Assembly: GCF_011492945.1 (NCBI RefSeq)
Contig: NZ_CP045119.1
Span: 3,038,001 to 3,102,000 of the forward strand
Direction of reading: 5' to 3'
DNA: 64,000 nucleotides
Source of the DNA: Rubrobacter tropicus
GTDB lineage: Bacteria > Actinomycetota > Rubrobacteria > Rubrobacterales > Rubrobacteraceae
Below the pieces are notes generated by a model, which searched no databases, had not been told where the DNA came from, and worked only from the letters and a program-made list of their open reading frames with translations. The translations under genes were made by a program, and so were the position numbers. Below, piece by piece: positions 50,570 through 62,062 of this stretch (within the stretch, counting starts at the first letter, position 1; each line of letters starts with the position of its first letter).

Positions 50570-51143
50570 CGGCCTCCTCCTTCGGTGCTCTCTTGAAGGT
50601 ACGGACCAACAGCAGGTGGTCGAGCAAGAGCCCGACCGAGACAGAGAGACCCAGTCCGATTATGAACAGTCCTGGCGCAACGGCTCCAAAGGCGGAGAGC
50701 AAGCCCGTAGCCACCGCGAGCGCCGCGATGATGGGCCAGTACGCCGTACTTCCGTGGCGTTTTTCGCGCGGCCAGAACGCGCCGAGCACGTAAGCGGCGC
50801 CCACGATTCCTCCGACGGCAAGCACGAGAGATCCATCCAACCACATTTGCACGGAATCCATCGCGAAGACCAGGGCGACGAGCGCGGCCCAGAACACGTA
50901 ATCCGTCGGACGCACTCGCGACCGCACGCGGCCGAACCTCCGCTCGTATAGACGACCCACTATCGACTCCGCGAAGAAAGCCGGGTAGATCACGACGACC
51001 GCCATAGCCATCGCCAGGAGATCTTTGTCGAGTTGGACGAGAAGGCCAAACGCCGTGACGCACAGGGCCAGCGGAAGACGCCGCAACCCCTGCAACCGCT
51101 CGTAGTTCTCCGTGACGAACCTGATCCTCCCCAAATCCTCCAC
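50553..51143 (-). CDS. Membrane protein co-encoded with a wHTH regulator
   Basis: A 196-residue protein with about five to six hydrophobic segments: LPLALCVTAFGLLVQLDKDL, LAMAMAVVVIYPAFFAESIV, DYVFWAALVALVFAMDSVQM, GSLVLAVGGIVGAAYVLGAF, YWPIIAALAVATGLLSAFGA and FIIGLGLSVSVGLLLDHLLL. No catalytic residue is evident. This matches the common actinobacterial pairing of a membrane protein with an HTH_34 regulator, of unknown function. Confidence 0.8.
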   Translation of the reverse strand: MEDLGRIRFVTENYERLQGLRRLPLALCVTAFGLLVQLDKDLLAMAMAVVVIYPAFFAESIVGRLYERRFGRVRSRVRPTDYVFWAALVALVFAMDSVQMWLDGSLVLAVGGIVGAAYVLGAFWPREKRHGSTAYWPIIAALAVATGLLSAFGAVAPGLFIIGLGLSVSVGLLLDHLLLVRTFKRAPKEEADAGAV

Positions 51144-51162
51144 CCCACTACCTCCAGCTTAA

Positions 51163-51177
51163 GTTTGTATTACAAAC
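51163..51177 (-). promoter_or_regulatory. Perfect 15-base palindrome upstream of the wHTH operon
   Basis: GTTTGTA (51163-51169), T, TACAAAC (51171-51177). It lies 20-34 bases upstream of the start at 51143. TTTGTATTACAAA-type symmetry fits a dimeric wHTH operator. Confidence 0.6.
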
Positions 51178-51283
51178 CTAGTTGCAATATAGACTGGTTG
51201 CCGGCACTTGTCAAGGAAGATGCGATAGCTGACGGCATCTCTTGCAGGCGACCCGCAAGAGGTTCGGGAGAGGGGGTGAGCAG

Positions 51284-52240
51284 TTACTGGTCGACGGGCG
51301 TCTTCGGTTTTTCCCCGGAGAGAACGGCGACGACGTTCTCGGCGGCGAGGACGGCCATCCCGTCGCGGGTCTCCCGGGAGCCGCTGCCGATGTGCGGGGC
51401 GAGCACGGCGTTTTCGAGTTCGAGTAGCTTCGGGTGGACCTTGGGTTCCTCTTCGTAGACGTCGAGGCCCGCGGCGAAGATGCGGCCTTCGGCGAGGGCG
51501 TCGGCCAGGGCTTCTTCGTCCACGACGGGGCCGCGGGAGGTGTTGACGAGTACGGCCGTGGGTTTCATCTTGCCGAGCTCTTCGGCGCCGATCAGGTGCC
51601 TGGTCTCGTCGGTCAGGGGGGTGTGGATGGAGACGAAGTCGGCTGTTTGGAGCAGCTCTTCGAGGTCCGTGTAGCGGGCGTCGAGCTCGTTTTCGGCGTC
51701 TTCTTTGCGGGAGCGGTTGTGGTAGATGATGTCCATGCCGAAGCCCTTGCCGCGACGGGCGACGGCCTGCCCGATGCGGCCCATGCCTACGATGCCGAGC
51801 TTCTTGCCCCACACGTCGACGCCGACGAAGAGCTTCGGCCCCCACCAGTGCCACTCGCCGGCGCGTAGGGTTCGTTCGGACTCGCCGAGGCGGCGGGCCG
51901 CGGCGAGGAGGAGCATAAAGGCCGTGTCGGCGGTCGTCTCGTCGAGGACGCCGGGGGTGTTGGTGACGGCTATGCCGCGCTCTTTGGCGGCGGCGACGTC
52001 TATGTTGTCGTAGCCGACAGCCATGTTGGCGATGACCTTGAGGCCTTCGCCTGCGGCGTCCATGAACTCGGCGTCGATCTTCTCCGTGACGTTGGAGAGG
52101 ACACCGGCGACTCCTTCAGCGGCTTCGAGCAGTTCTTCGCGTTCGGGAGGGGCTTCCGAGAGGACGGTCAGGTCGAAACCTTCGAGGGGGCGGAGCCCGG
52201 CGGCCGGGATCTCCCGCGTTACGAGAACTTTATCCGGCAC
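51284..52240 (-). CDS. D-2-hydroxyacid dehydrogenase (glyoxylate/hydroxypyruvate reductase type)
   Basis: A 318-residue NAD(P)-dependent dehydrogenase. LGIVGMGRIGQAVARRGKGF is the Rossmann motif, and the active-site residues are Arg in NTSRGPVVDEEAL, Glu in DVYEEEP and His in NAVLAPHIGSGS. HNRSRKEDAENEL after beta-2 has Arg and Ser, which favours NADPH. The wording is close to GyaR/GhrB glyoxylate reductases. It lies 129 bases downstream of the aconitase stop region, with a triloop hairpin and heptads between, so probably a separate unit. Confidence 0.92.
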   Translation of the reverse strand: MPDKVLVTREIPAAGLRPLEGFDLTVLSEAPPEREELLEAAEGVAGVLSNVTEKIDAEFMDAAGEGLKVIANMAVGYDNIDVAAAKERGIAVTNTPGVLDETTADTAFMLLLAAARRLGESERTLRAGEWHWWGPKLFVGVDVWGKKLGIVGMGRIGQAVARRGKGFGMDIIYHNRSRKEDAENELDARYTDLEELLQTADFVSIHTPLTDETRHLIGAEELGKMKPTAVLVNTSRGPVVDEEALADALAEGRIFAAGLDVYEEEPKVHPKLLELENAVLAPHIGSGSRETRDGMAVLAAENVVAVLSGEKPKTPVDQ

Positions 52241-52318
52241 AGGCTCTGTCCCTCCCTACTCCTGCAACGGCCTGCGGAAACGTCGCTTCCACGTCACGGC
52301 CGTCCAACAACCCCGAAA

Positions 52319-52368
52319 GCTGAACGCTGATGGCTGAAAGCCGACAGCGCGGTTCGCAAAGCGAACCG

Positions 52369-52369
<1 letters not shown>
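52319..52369 (-). terminator. Triloop hairpin plus heptads at the acnA stop
   Basis: GCGGTTCGC (52349-52357), loop AAA, GCGAACCGC (52361-52369). The C at 52369 is also the last base of the TAG stop of aconitase (52371-52369). On the minus strand the hairpin is followed by TCAGC-type heptads (52319-52345). Confidence 0.65.
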
Positions 52370-55278
<2,909 letters not shown>

Positions 55279-55357
55279 GTTATTCGACCCCTTCTCTGGA
55301 GGTTCCGCCCTACTTTGGGGTGATTATAGATGATCGGAGGGCGCGGTCCCGGCCCGC

Positions 55358-55762
55358 TCAGGCGAGGACGAGACCGTCGACGACCTCCGCCATCTTCTCG
55401 AAGTCCCGGTCGTCGTGGAGCAGCACCAGGTCGTGCTCGATGGCGACGCGGGCGATGAGGCAGTCTACGGCCGAACGGACGGTCACCCCCGCGCGATGAC
55501 AGTCGAAGTACATACGCGCGGCTTCCTGGTAGGTCCCGATGGGATACCGGGGATGATAGAAGGTCTGGGAGAACAGGTATTCCGTGAGATAGTCGAACTT
55601 CGCCGGAGAGGACGCTCCCTGCAACACTTCTTGAAAGATAACGCCGGTGATCCCGAACGGTCGACCACTCTCAGATATCTCTGCGAAACGCCGCGTGACA
55701 TCGTTTTCTTTGTCGCGCATGTAGCTTATCCATACCGAGGTATCTACGAGATACAGGGTCAG
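55358..55762 (-). CDS. PIN-domain ribonuclease toxin (VapC), probable CTG start
   Basis: A 134-residue PIN toxin that cuts RNA with Mg2+. The first acidic residue is in LYLVDTSVWISYM, the Glu in ITGVIFQEVLQG, and the later Asp in RSAVDCLIARVAIEHD and HDDRDFEKMAE. The first ATG in frame (55720) would remove LYLVDTSVW, which is essential for the fold. A CTG at 55762-55760 overlaps the antitoxin TGA as CTGA, just as ATGA and GTGA overlaps do elsewhere here, so I place the start there. Coupled to the antitoxin gene. Confidence 0.82.
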   Translation of the reverse strand: MTLYLVDTSVWISYMRDKENDVTRRFAEISESGRPFGITGVIFQEVLQGASSPAKFDYLTEYLFSQTFYHPRYPIGTYQEAARMYFDCHRAGVTVRSAVDCLIARVAIEHDLVLLHDDRDFEKMAEVVDGLVLA

Positions 55763-55959
55763 CGGCCTTCTCGAAGCGCCTTGTAGTCGTAGTCAGGGCG
55801 TATCAGGTTCTTCCCCCGCAACTCCCGAATATCCTTGCGCTTGTAGTTGTCTACGAACTCGCGCAAGGCCCGGTCCACCAACTCCCGCTTGGTCTTCGCG
55901 TCCGAGTGCCGGAACGCCTCCTCCACCAACTCGTCGTCGAGGACTATGTTCGTGCGCAT
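55759..55959 (-). CDS. VapB-type antitoxin
   Basis: A 66-residue antitoxin starting MRTNIVLDDELVEEAFRHSD. The N-terminal ribbon-helix-helix is RTNIVLDDELVEEAF, with TKRELVDRALREFVDNYKRK as second helix and a basic toxin-binding tail. ATG 55959 follows AGGAGG at nine bases; a longer frame upstream has no such site. Forms a type II pair with the downstream PIN toxin. The palindrome at 55964-55983 overlaps its ribosome site. Confidence 0.88.
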   Translation of the reverse strand: MRTNIVLDDELVEEAFRHSDAKTKRELVDRALREFVDNYKRKDIRELRGKNLIRPDYDYKALREGR

Positions 55960-55963
55960 GTTT

Positions 55964-55983
55964 ATACACCTCCTGATGTGTAT
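55964..55983 (-). promoter_or_regulatory. Operator palindrome of vapBC
   Basis: ATACAC (55964-55969) and GTGTAT (55978-55983), eight bases apart, overlap the Shine-Dalgarno sequence. RHH antitoxins commonly bind such sites with the toxin. Confidence 0.5.
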
Positions 55984-56020
55984 TGCGCTTCGCGTCTGGT
56001 GGATCGTCAAGCGGAGACGC

Positions 56021-57619
56021 TCAGCGAGGGACGAGTTCGTAGAGGAACCGGCCACCGCCGGCCGGCTCCGCCTCGAAGCCGGCCGCCCTGAAGCGTTCGT
56101 AGTCCACCCTGCCGTGATCGAGGACGTAGACGGACCCGCGAGCTGCTGCCTTTCGCGCCGCCTCGACGCCGGTGGTGTCGTCGGTTTCGTAGCGGTGGGC
56201 CGACTGCGCCGCGGTCAGGTCGTCGGGCCAGACGAGGTCGGTGCGGCGGTTCCAGGAGGTGCAAAAAGGATCGACGAGGGTCAGGTCCTGCCGACGTTCC
56301 TCGACGAGGACCATGTACCAGAGGGGGCTGCGGTGGTGCAGGATCGTCGCGTTCCGATCCGCGTTCCTGACCACCGCTTCGATGGCACGGCGTCCCTCGT
56401 AGGCGCCGCTCCTGTCCGCCCCGCCATAGGCGATCCAGGCGCCCAGTAGGGGCATGGCGAGGACGGCGGCGGAGAGCGCGACCGGCAGGAGCCTGGCGGG
56501 AAGGTCCGTCAGGTTCTCGAGCGGGCGAAACAGGAGGCCCAGGCCGGCGGAGGCGCAGACGGCGAGGACGAGGAGGCCGGGGATCAGGAACGCAGAGAAG
56601 TCCTCGATGCCGAGCCAGCGGTAGGCGAGACCGTGGAGGAATGAGCCGAAGAAGACCAGTCCGAGGAGGGCCGCCACGGCCCGGTCCCGGAACAAAAAGT
56701 ACAGCGCCCCGAACACCCCTAGCGCCAGGAAGGCCAGCGGGAACTGGACGAAGACCTCCCGCGAGAAAGAGGCGAGCTTCGCGGCCGGCCCCTCGAGGGC
56801 AAGCGCGGAGGGGACGCACTCCCTGCCGGCTTCGGAGGACTCCGCGAGGAAGCTTCCTCCCGTTACCAGCTCGAGGAAGCGGCCCGGGATGGAGGGATCG
56901 GCCTCGTTCAGGGGCGCGCCCATGGCGGCCCGTACCGGAAGGTAGACCAGGGGCAACAGGCCGAGCGCGAAAGCACCGAGGCCCCTCGGCAAGGCGCCCC
57001 CCCGCAGGAGGACGGTCCTGTCCGCCAGGGCCACGAAGAGGAGGCCGGCCGGGATCAGCATCGCGCTCGAAAGGTGGTGGGTGAGCGAGAGTCCCGCGAC
57101 GGACGCGGCGGCGAGCAAGACCCGGTCGTCCCGCCGCTCCCGCCACAGCAGCAGCAGGAAGAGGACGAGGGCCACGAAGAGGGCGTTCAGGGTGTAGACC
57201 TCGGCGATCACGGCCTGAGACCAGAACGCCCCCGAGAGCCCGAAGGCCAGAGCGCCCGCCGCCGACGCCACGACCCTGCGGCACAGCGCCAGGCACGCCG
57301 CGTAGACCGCGGACACCGCGAGTACGCCATACGCGGCCGAAGCGAGGTTGACCCTGTAGGCGACGTCCCCGAAGGGCAGGTAGGTGAAGAGGTGCGTCAG
57401 CATCATGTAGGTCGGGTAGCCGGTCGGGTGCCCGACGCCGAGCACCGGAACCGCGGCCTGCAGCATCGGGGAATCCAACGTGTAAGGCGTATCGTAAGGC
57501 AGCACCGTGGGCGCGAGCGAGACGACGTAGAAGACGCCCGCGACCAGCGCTACCGCCACACCCCAAACCACGGCCCATCTGGGGGGGATCTTCTCTCTGT
57601 CGGCGGAACCCGGTGCCAT
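56021..57619 (-). CDS. DUF2723 polytopic membrane protein (O-mannosyltransferase-like)
   Basis: A 532-residue protein with about twelve hydrophobic segments and a soluble C-terminal region of about 110 residues. The N-terminus has SLAPTVLPYDTPYTLDSPML and VLGVGHPTGYPTYMMLTHLF, the DUF2723 signature with the acidic residue of GT-C-type glycosyltransferases, and GFGLSGAFWSQ-type wording as FGLSGAFWSQAVIAEVYTLN. Sugar donor and acceptor are not evident. It lies upstream of, and points towards, vapBC and is divergent from the next gene. Confidence 0.85.
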   Translation of the reverse strand: MAPGSADREKIPPRWAVVWGVAVALVAGVFYVVSLAPTVLPYDTPYTLDSPMLQAAVPVLGVGHPTGYPTYMMLTHLFTYLPFGDVAYRVNLASAAYGVLAVSAVYAACLALCRRVVASAAGALAFGLSGAFWSQAVIAEVYTLNALFVALVLFLLLLWRERRDDRVLLAAASVAGLSLTHHLSSAMLIPAGLLFVALADRTVLLRGGALPRGLGAFALGLLPLVYLPVRAAMGAPLNEADPSIPGRFLELVTGGSFLAESSEAGRECVPSALALEGPAAKLASFSREVFVQFPLAFLALGVFGALYFLFRDRAVAALLGLVFFGSFLHGLAYRWLGIEDFSAFLIPGLLVLAVCASAGLGLLFRPLENLTDLPARLLPVALSAAVLAMPLLGAWIAYGGADRSGAYEGRRAIEAVVRNADRNATILHHRSPLWYMVLVEERRQDLTLVDPFCTSWNRRTDLVWPDDLTAAQSAHRYETDDTTGVEAARKAAARGSVYVLDHGRVDYERFRAAGFEAEPAGGGRFLYELVPR

Positions 57620-57725
57620 GGCGGGACCAGCATACTACGCCCGGATTTTCGGAAGGCCCGACCCTGAAAACCCACGCCATCGAAAACAAGCAGCCTCTAC
57701 TTCAATCCAGCCGAAAGCCGACGGC

Positions 57726-57731
57726 TATAAT
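57726..57731 (+). promoter_or_regulatory. Consensus -10 box (TATAAT) of a leaderless gene
   Basis: TATAAT at 57726-57731 ends six bases before the GTG at 57738. TTCAAT at 57701-57706 is a possible -35 with a long, 19-base spacer. No ribosome site precedes the GTG, so transcription probably begins at it. Confidence 0.55.
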
Positions 57732-57737
57732 CCCCCC

Positions 57738-58265
57738 GTGGCGAAGCGGGGGTACACGCGGGACACGATCCGGGGCGGGGCGAGCGACTGGGACGTCTCG
57801 CGCCCGTTTTCGAGCTACCTCCGCCTCCTATCGACGCTCCTCGTGCACCCGATCCGTTTCTTCGGGCTGCTCCCGAAGGTCCCCGACGTAAGGGCCCCGG
57901 CGCTCTTCCTCGCCTTCTCGGGCCTCCCGGCGGCGGTCGTCTGGTTCTTTTTCGCGGGGCTTTACCCGGCGCTCGTCGCGCTCGTCCTGCCGCTGCCGCT
58001 CTCCGTCCTGCTCGCCGGTCCGTATCATCTGGCGGCGTCCGGCGGACGATACGGGTTCGGGGTGACCTGGCGGGTGGTGGCCTATCCGCTCGGGTTCGCC
58101 CTGCCGTTCCTGGCCGTGCCCCTCGTCAGGTGGGCGGCGGTGGCGTGGGCCGCCGCGCTGCTAATGCCGCTCGGGGTGGTAAAGGCGCAAGAAGTGCCGG
58201 TCTGGCGGGCCGTCGTCTGCGCCCTCGTAGTAGCCCTCCTGGCCGTAGCAGCCTACCCGGCCTAG
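57738..58265 (+). CDS. Membrane protein of unknown function (Yip1-like topology)
   Basis: A 175-residue protein beginning MAKRGYTRDTIRGGASDWD after GTG 57738, with a soluble N-terminal part of about 55 residues and four to five hydrophobic segments: FLAFSGLPAAVVWFFFAGLY, PALVALVLPLPLSVLLAGPY, VAYPLGFALPFLAVPLVRWA, VVCALVVALLAVAAYPA. The arrangement recalls Yip1-domain proteins, but the match is weak. Longer in-frame starts to 57618 exist but would overlap repeats and have no support. Confidence 0.68.
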   Translation: MAKRGYTRDTIRGGASDWDVSRPFSSYLRLLSTLLVHPIRFFGLLPKVPDVRAPALFLAFSGLPAAVVWFFFAGLYPALVALVLPLPLSVLLAGPYHLAASGGRYGFGVTWRVVAYPLGFALPFLAVPLVRWAAVAWAAALLMPLGVVKAQEVPVWRAVVCALVVALLAVAAYPA

Positions 58266-58285
58266 CGCAGCCGGGTTCGCCCGCC

Positions 58286-58318
58286 TGGCTGAAAGCTGAA
58301 AGCTGACTGCTGATAGCT
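58286..58318 (-). repeat. Heptad array at the GNAT gene stop
   Basis: Four GCTGANN units (TCAGC in the minus sense) end at the TAG stop of the gene at 58317. Confidence 0.7.
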
Positions 58319-58793
58319 AAGTCTCCGGCGGGTTTTCGGCGTCCCCGACGAACTCCAGGGCGACGACGTCGGCCTCGACAAAGCCCAGGGACTTGTAGAA
58401 GTCGCGGGCCGCGACGTTTGCGTTGGTGGCGACGAGCTCTATGATGGAGGCGTCGTTCTCGGCGGCGACCTCTTGCGTCCGCGCCATCAGCAACTTTCCG
58501 ACGCCGTTCCGGCGATGTCCTTCGGAGACTACCAGCATCGGGACTTCGACGACGGCATCGCCGTGGGCGAGGTCGGGTTTGATCCAGAGGCTAACCACCC
58601 CCGCCACCTCGTCTTCGGCCTCAGCGACGAAGACCCGCGCCCGCGGCTCCTCGATGAGCTCCCCGAGTCGCGTCCGAACCGCGCTCTCGTCGGGTATCGC
58701 GTCCCCAACGGCCCCGGCGAGCTCGCGGGCCAGGGCGTGGATCTCCGCCGCGTCCTCCTCCGTCGCCTCTCTCAACTCGTACCCGGCTCCCAT
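58317..58793 (-). CDS. GNAT-family N-acetyltransferase
   Basis: A 158-residue acetyltransferase. VVEVPMLVVSEGHRRNGVGK covers the acetyl-CoA motif (RRNGVGKLLM), and FYKSLGFVEADVV is the C-terminal beta-bulge. The substrate is unknown. ATG 58793 follows GGGAGG; a longer frame upstream lacks a ribosome site. The TAG stop is the first base of a heptad array. Confidence 0.9.
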   Translation of the reverse strand: MGAGYELREATEEDAAEIHALARELAGAVGDAIPDESAVRTRLGELIEEPRARVFVAEAEDEVAGVVSLWIKPDLAHGDAVVEVPMLVVSEGHRRNGVGKLLMARTQEVAAENDASIIELVATNANVAARDFYKSLGFVEADVVALEFVGDAENPPET

Positions 58794-58928
58794 GCGCCTC
58801 CCGACCTCGTCGTGTGGGCGGTTACTTACCCCGCGCAGCCCTGCGGGGAACTGACGCTCCCCGGACCTGTCGAACGCGGCCGCAGCGGGCATACTGGTGG
58901 CGAGCGGTTCGCAAGCCGAACCGCGCTA

Positions 58929-58948
58929 ACAGCTTTCGGCCATCAGCG
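58929..58948 (+). repeat. Short heptad array before deoB
   Basis: AGCTTTCGGCCATCAGCG, two degenerate TCAGC units 39 bases before the deoB start, with an imperfect GCGGTTCGC/GAACCGC hairpin at about 58904-58922. Confidence 0.45.
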
Positions 58949-58986
58949 AGGGCGGTCGAGGACCGGCTGGTCTGCAAAGGAGGGAC

Positions 58987-60153
58987 ATGGGAAGAAGGGC
59001 GATAATCGTCGTTCTGGACGGACTCGGCGCGGGCAACGCGCCGGACGCCGCGGACTTCGGCGACGAGGGCGCGAATACGCTTGCCAACACCGCCAAGGCT
59101 GTCGGCGGCCTCGATGCCCCGAACCTGCAGGCCCTCGGCCTCGGCAACGTCGAGCCCATCGAGGGCATACCCCGGGCGCACCGTCCCCGGGCCTCGCACG
59201 GGCTCATGGTCGAGCTCTCGGCGGCGAAGGCGACGCTCGCCGGGCACTGGGAGATGATGGGGCTGGTGCTCGACGACCCGCTGCCGACCTACCCCGACGG
59301 TTTCCCCGAAGACGTACTCGCCAGGTTCGAGGACGAGACCGGGCGGGGGGTTATAGGGAACAGGCCGGCTTCGGGGACGGAGATCATAGAGGAGTTGGGG
59401 GCGGCGCAAGATAAGACGGGAGCCTGGATCCTGTACACCTCGGCCGACTCCGTCTTCCAGGTCGCCGCGAACACGGACATCATCCCCCTCGAAGAACTCT
59501 ACGATGCCTGCCGGAAGGCCCACAAGATGCTCATAGGCGAGGGAAAGATAATGGTCGAGCGCGTCATCGCCCGCCCTTTCCACGGGAGTTCCGGCTCCTA
59601 CGAGCGGGAGAACGAGAACCGCCACGACTACGGCATCACCCCGCCGTCCGAGACGTACATGGACCTCATAAAAAACGCGGGCCACGAGGTCGTCGCGGTC
59701 GGCAAGATCCGGGACATCTTCGACGGCAAGGGCATCACCGACCACCTGCCCGGCCAGCCCGACGACGATGCGAAAGTGAATGCCATCCTCGAATCCCTCG
59801 ACCGCATCGAGTCTGGCCTCGTCTTCGCCAACCTCGTAGACTTCGACGCCAAATACGGCCACCGCCGCGACCCGCGAGGCATGGCCGAAAACATAAAGCG
59901 CTTCGACGACCGCCTGCCCGGGCTGCTCGACGCGCTAACCGGCGAGGACCTTCTCATCATCACCGCCGACCACGGCAACGACCCCACTTTCAGGGGGACG
60001 GACCACACCCGCGAGCGGGTGCCGTTGCTCGTGGTCGGCGCCGGTGAGCCGCGCGACCTCGGGGTTCGGACCGGATTCTCAGATGTCGGGGCTTCCGTGG
60101 GCGCGTGGGTTGGGGTGGAGAAGCGCGGGCTTCCGGGAGAGAGCTTCGCGTAA
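58987..60153 (+). CDS. deoB: Phosphopentomutase
   Basis: A 388-residue alkaline-phosphatase-superfamily mutase interconverting (deoxy)ribose 1- and 5-phosphates in nucleoside salvage. VLDGLGAGNAPDAADFGDEG holds the first metal Asp, KATLAGHWEMMG the phosphothreonine region, and LLIITADHGNDPTFRGTDHT the last metal ligands. Length is normal. AAGGAGGGAC precedes the ATG. Convergent with the anti-sigma gene. Confidence 0.95.
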   Translation: MGRRAIIVVLDGLGAGNAPDAADFGDEGANTLANTAKAVGGLDAPNLQALGLGNVEPIEGIPRAHRPRASHGLMVELSAAKATLAGHWEMMGLVLDDPLPTYPDGFPEDVLARFEDETGRGVIGNRPASGTEIIEELGAAQDKTGAWILYTSADSVFQVAANTDIIPLEELYDACRKAHKMLIGEGKIMVERVIARPFHGSSGSYERENENRHDYGITPPSETYMDLIKNAGHEVVAVGKIRDIFDGKGITDHLPGQPDDDAKVNAILESLDRIESGLVFANLVDFDAKYGHRRDPRGMAENIKRFDDRLPGLLDALTGEDLLIITADHGNDPTFRGTDHTRERVPLLVVGAGEPRDLGVRTGFSDVGASVGAWVGVEKRGLPGESFA

Positions 60154-60180
60154 TCTGCAAGAAGCCCCGACAAAGATCTT

Positions 60181-61476
60181 CTAGCGTTCGGGTGCGTCGA
60201 ACTCGAAGATCCAGGGACCCTCGATCTGCTTTCCATCCTCGTCTTTCGCCTGCAGGGCCTTTTCGGATTGCGGGTACCCGAAGATCTCCGTCACCTTCAC
60301 CGTCGAGCGTCCCTCCACCGGATCTTCTATCGTGAGCGACCAGCAGTCGCCCTTGAGCGGATCGACCGGTAGGGGCTCTTCGACCTGGAACCCCGTCGGG
60401 GCCGTGCTCGGACGCCACCCGTAGTCGTCGTTCGGGGGCTCGAAGCAGACGACCGCCTGCGGCTTGCCGCCAGAGTTCAGCACACGCTCCAGGGTCAACG
60501 TAACTCCATTGACGGTCTCCTTCTGGCCGATCTCGATTACGGGGACGGATCGAACGGGTATCTCGAAATCGAACGTCAACGGTCCGATGGGTGGCCTTGG
60601 CTCTGACCGATAGCCCTTCTCCGCCTCGGCCATGGAGCTGGGCACCGCCATCTCCTCGAGAAAGACGTCGAAACGGAAGCTGTGTTTGTGCCCGGCGTTC
60701 AGCCCTTTCGGAACCTCAAAGACCGCCGTTTGAGCCTTCGGGGCTCTTAGCTCCTTCTGGCCTGCGCCAGGGCTGGCCACCATCGAGACGCCGTCGATAG
60801 AACCGAAGTACCTGCCGTCTTGGTCCGTGAGCTCGGAACGGCGGTCCGGCGCCGAGGGAACGTCCTCGTCTTCCTTGCTCACGAAGATAGGCTCTAGCGT
60901 GGCGGGGTTGCCGGCGTTGCGCCTGTCTTCTTCGAGGTCGCGCACGCTGAAACCAAGCACGACGAAGTCTGTGTCCGCATAGGCCCATTCCAGGGTGACG
61001 CTCGCACCGTCGCGTTTGACGGTTTGATTCACGTTCTCGGCAAGGGAGAGGTTCTCGTCGCCGGGCAACGCCTCCCGGAAGAGTTCGGTACTTACTCCCG
61101 TCGCTTGAAGGTCGTTCTCCTGATCCGGGCTTCCACGGCCTGCTTTCTCGGAGCCGGACTCGACGGTTCCTGGCAGTCCCCGCTGGTAGAACTCACTTGC
61201 CGGACCGACGGCGGCGTAGACGCCCACACCCAGAATCAACACGGAGACGGCCGCGAGCACCCAGCCGAGCGGCGTGTTCGGCACGAACTGCGGAATAAAG
61301 GAACGCCTGCGAGCATCCGCATCGGCCAGCGCCTGGCCTGCCGGCTCCGTAACGAGCCGCTCTCCTGTCACACGCTCCTTGACCGACGGCCACAGGTCCG
61401 TCGTGTCAGGAACTCCGGCCTCGGCGCAGCCGCGCAGGGCCTTTTCGAGTCTTTTTCTCTGGTTAGCCACGGTCAC
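60181..61476 (-). CDS. Transmembrane anti-sigma-like protein
   Basis: A 431-residue protein with a cytoplasmic N-terminus of about 70 residues (RKRLEKALRGCAEAG), one membrane helix (LGWVLAAVSVLILGVGVYAA) and a long extracytoplasmic region of beta-rich sequence (KRDGASVTLEWAYADTDFVV, PLTFDFEIPVRSVPVIEIGQ). The layout resembles DUF4179/DUF5643 proteins next to ECF sigma factors. The zinc HxxxCxxC motif is absent. It overlaps the sigma gene by 14 bases and is presumably its anti-sigma factor. Confidence 0.83.
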   Translation of the reverse strand: MTVANQRKRLEKALRGCAEAGVPDTTDLWPSVKERVTGERLVTEPAGQALADADARRRSFIPQFVPNTPLGWVLAAVSVLILGVGVYAAVGPASEFYQRGLPGTVESGSEKAGRGSPDQENDLQATGVSTELFREALPGDENLSLAENVNQTVKRDGASVTLEWAYADTDFVVLGFSVRDLEEDRRNAGNPATLEPIFVSKEDEDVPSAPDRRSELTDQDGRYFGSIDGVSMVASPGAGQKELRAPKAQTAVFEVPKGLNAGHKHSFRFDVFLEEMAVPSSMAEAEKGYRSEPRPPIGPLTFDFEIPVRSVPVIEIGQKETVNGVTLTLERVLNSGGKPQAVVCFEPPNDDYGWRPSTAPTGFQVEEPLPVDPLKGDCWSLTIEDPVEGRSTVKVTEIFGYPQSEKALQAKDEDGKQIEGPWIFEFDAPER

Positions 61477-62062
61477 CGCCTCCTTCCGTAGCGTCTTTCG
61501 ATAAGATCGGCTCCTCGCAGAACTGTGGGCGCAGGAGGTTCGAGAGCTTTCGCCTGGCCGCGTGCAGGCGCCACTTGATCGTTCCCGGCGGGGAGTTCTC
61601 GCTTCCGGCGATCTCGGCCTCGCTCATGCCGAGGTAGTAGCGCTGGACTATCGCGGCCCGCTGGGCCGGCGGGAGCTTCTCGAGGGCGGTCCAGACCCGT
61701 CGGCGCTCCTCGGATTCTTCGAGCAGTCTGTGCGGGCTCGTGCCGGGATCTTCCAGCACGACGTCGGGAGAGCCCCCCTCGTAGCGGACCGTCCTCTCCC
61801 GGCGGGAGGCGGCCTTGATGGCGCCGTTGACCACGATCTTTATGAACCACGGGCCGAAGGGGCGGCCCCCGTCGAAACCCTTGATCTTCTCGTACGACTT
61901 CACGAAGGCGCTTTGCACCACGTCTTCGGCGAGGGGGCGGTCGCGGCAGATCAGGTACGCCGCCCGCACGGCCCGCACCTGGTGCGCCCTCACGAGGTAT
62001 TCGAGCCCGCCGGGATCACCATCTTTGAGGCGCTCTATGGCTCTTCGCTCGTCCACTCTCAC
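61463..62062 (-). CDS. ECF-type RNA polymerase sigma factor
   Basis: A 199-residue sigma-70 family group 4 protein. Region 2: AYLICRDRPLAEDVVQSAFV and FGPWFIKIVVNGAIKAASRR; region 4: KLPPAQRAAIVQRYYLGMSE, AEIAGSENSPPGTIKWRLHA. GTG 62062 is the likely start. It heads a two-gene operon with the anti-sigma-like gene. No matching promoter box is recognised within the window. Confidence 0.92.
   Translation of the reverse strand: MRVDERRAIERLKDGDPGGLEYLVRAHQVRAVRAAYLICRDRPLAEDVVQSAFVKSYEKIKGFDGGRPFGPWFIKIVVNGAIKAASRRERTVRYEGGSPDVVLEDPGTSPHRLLEESEERRRVWTALEKLPPAQRAAIVQRYYLGMSEAEIAGSENSPPGTIKWRLHAARRKLSNLLRPQFCEEPILSKDATEGGGDRG

Noticed and set aside
55759-56055. Longer antitoxin starting at 56055
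   Set aside because: The extension has no ribosome site and runs through the operator; ATG 55959 has AGGAGG and the RHH start.
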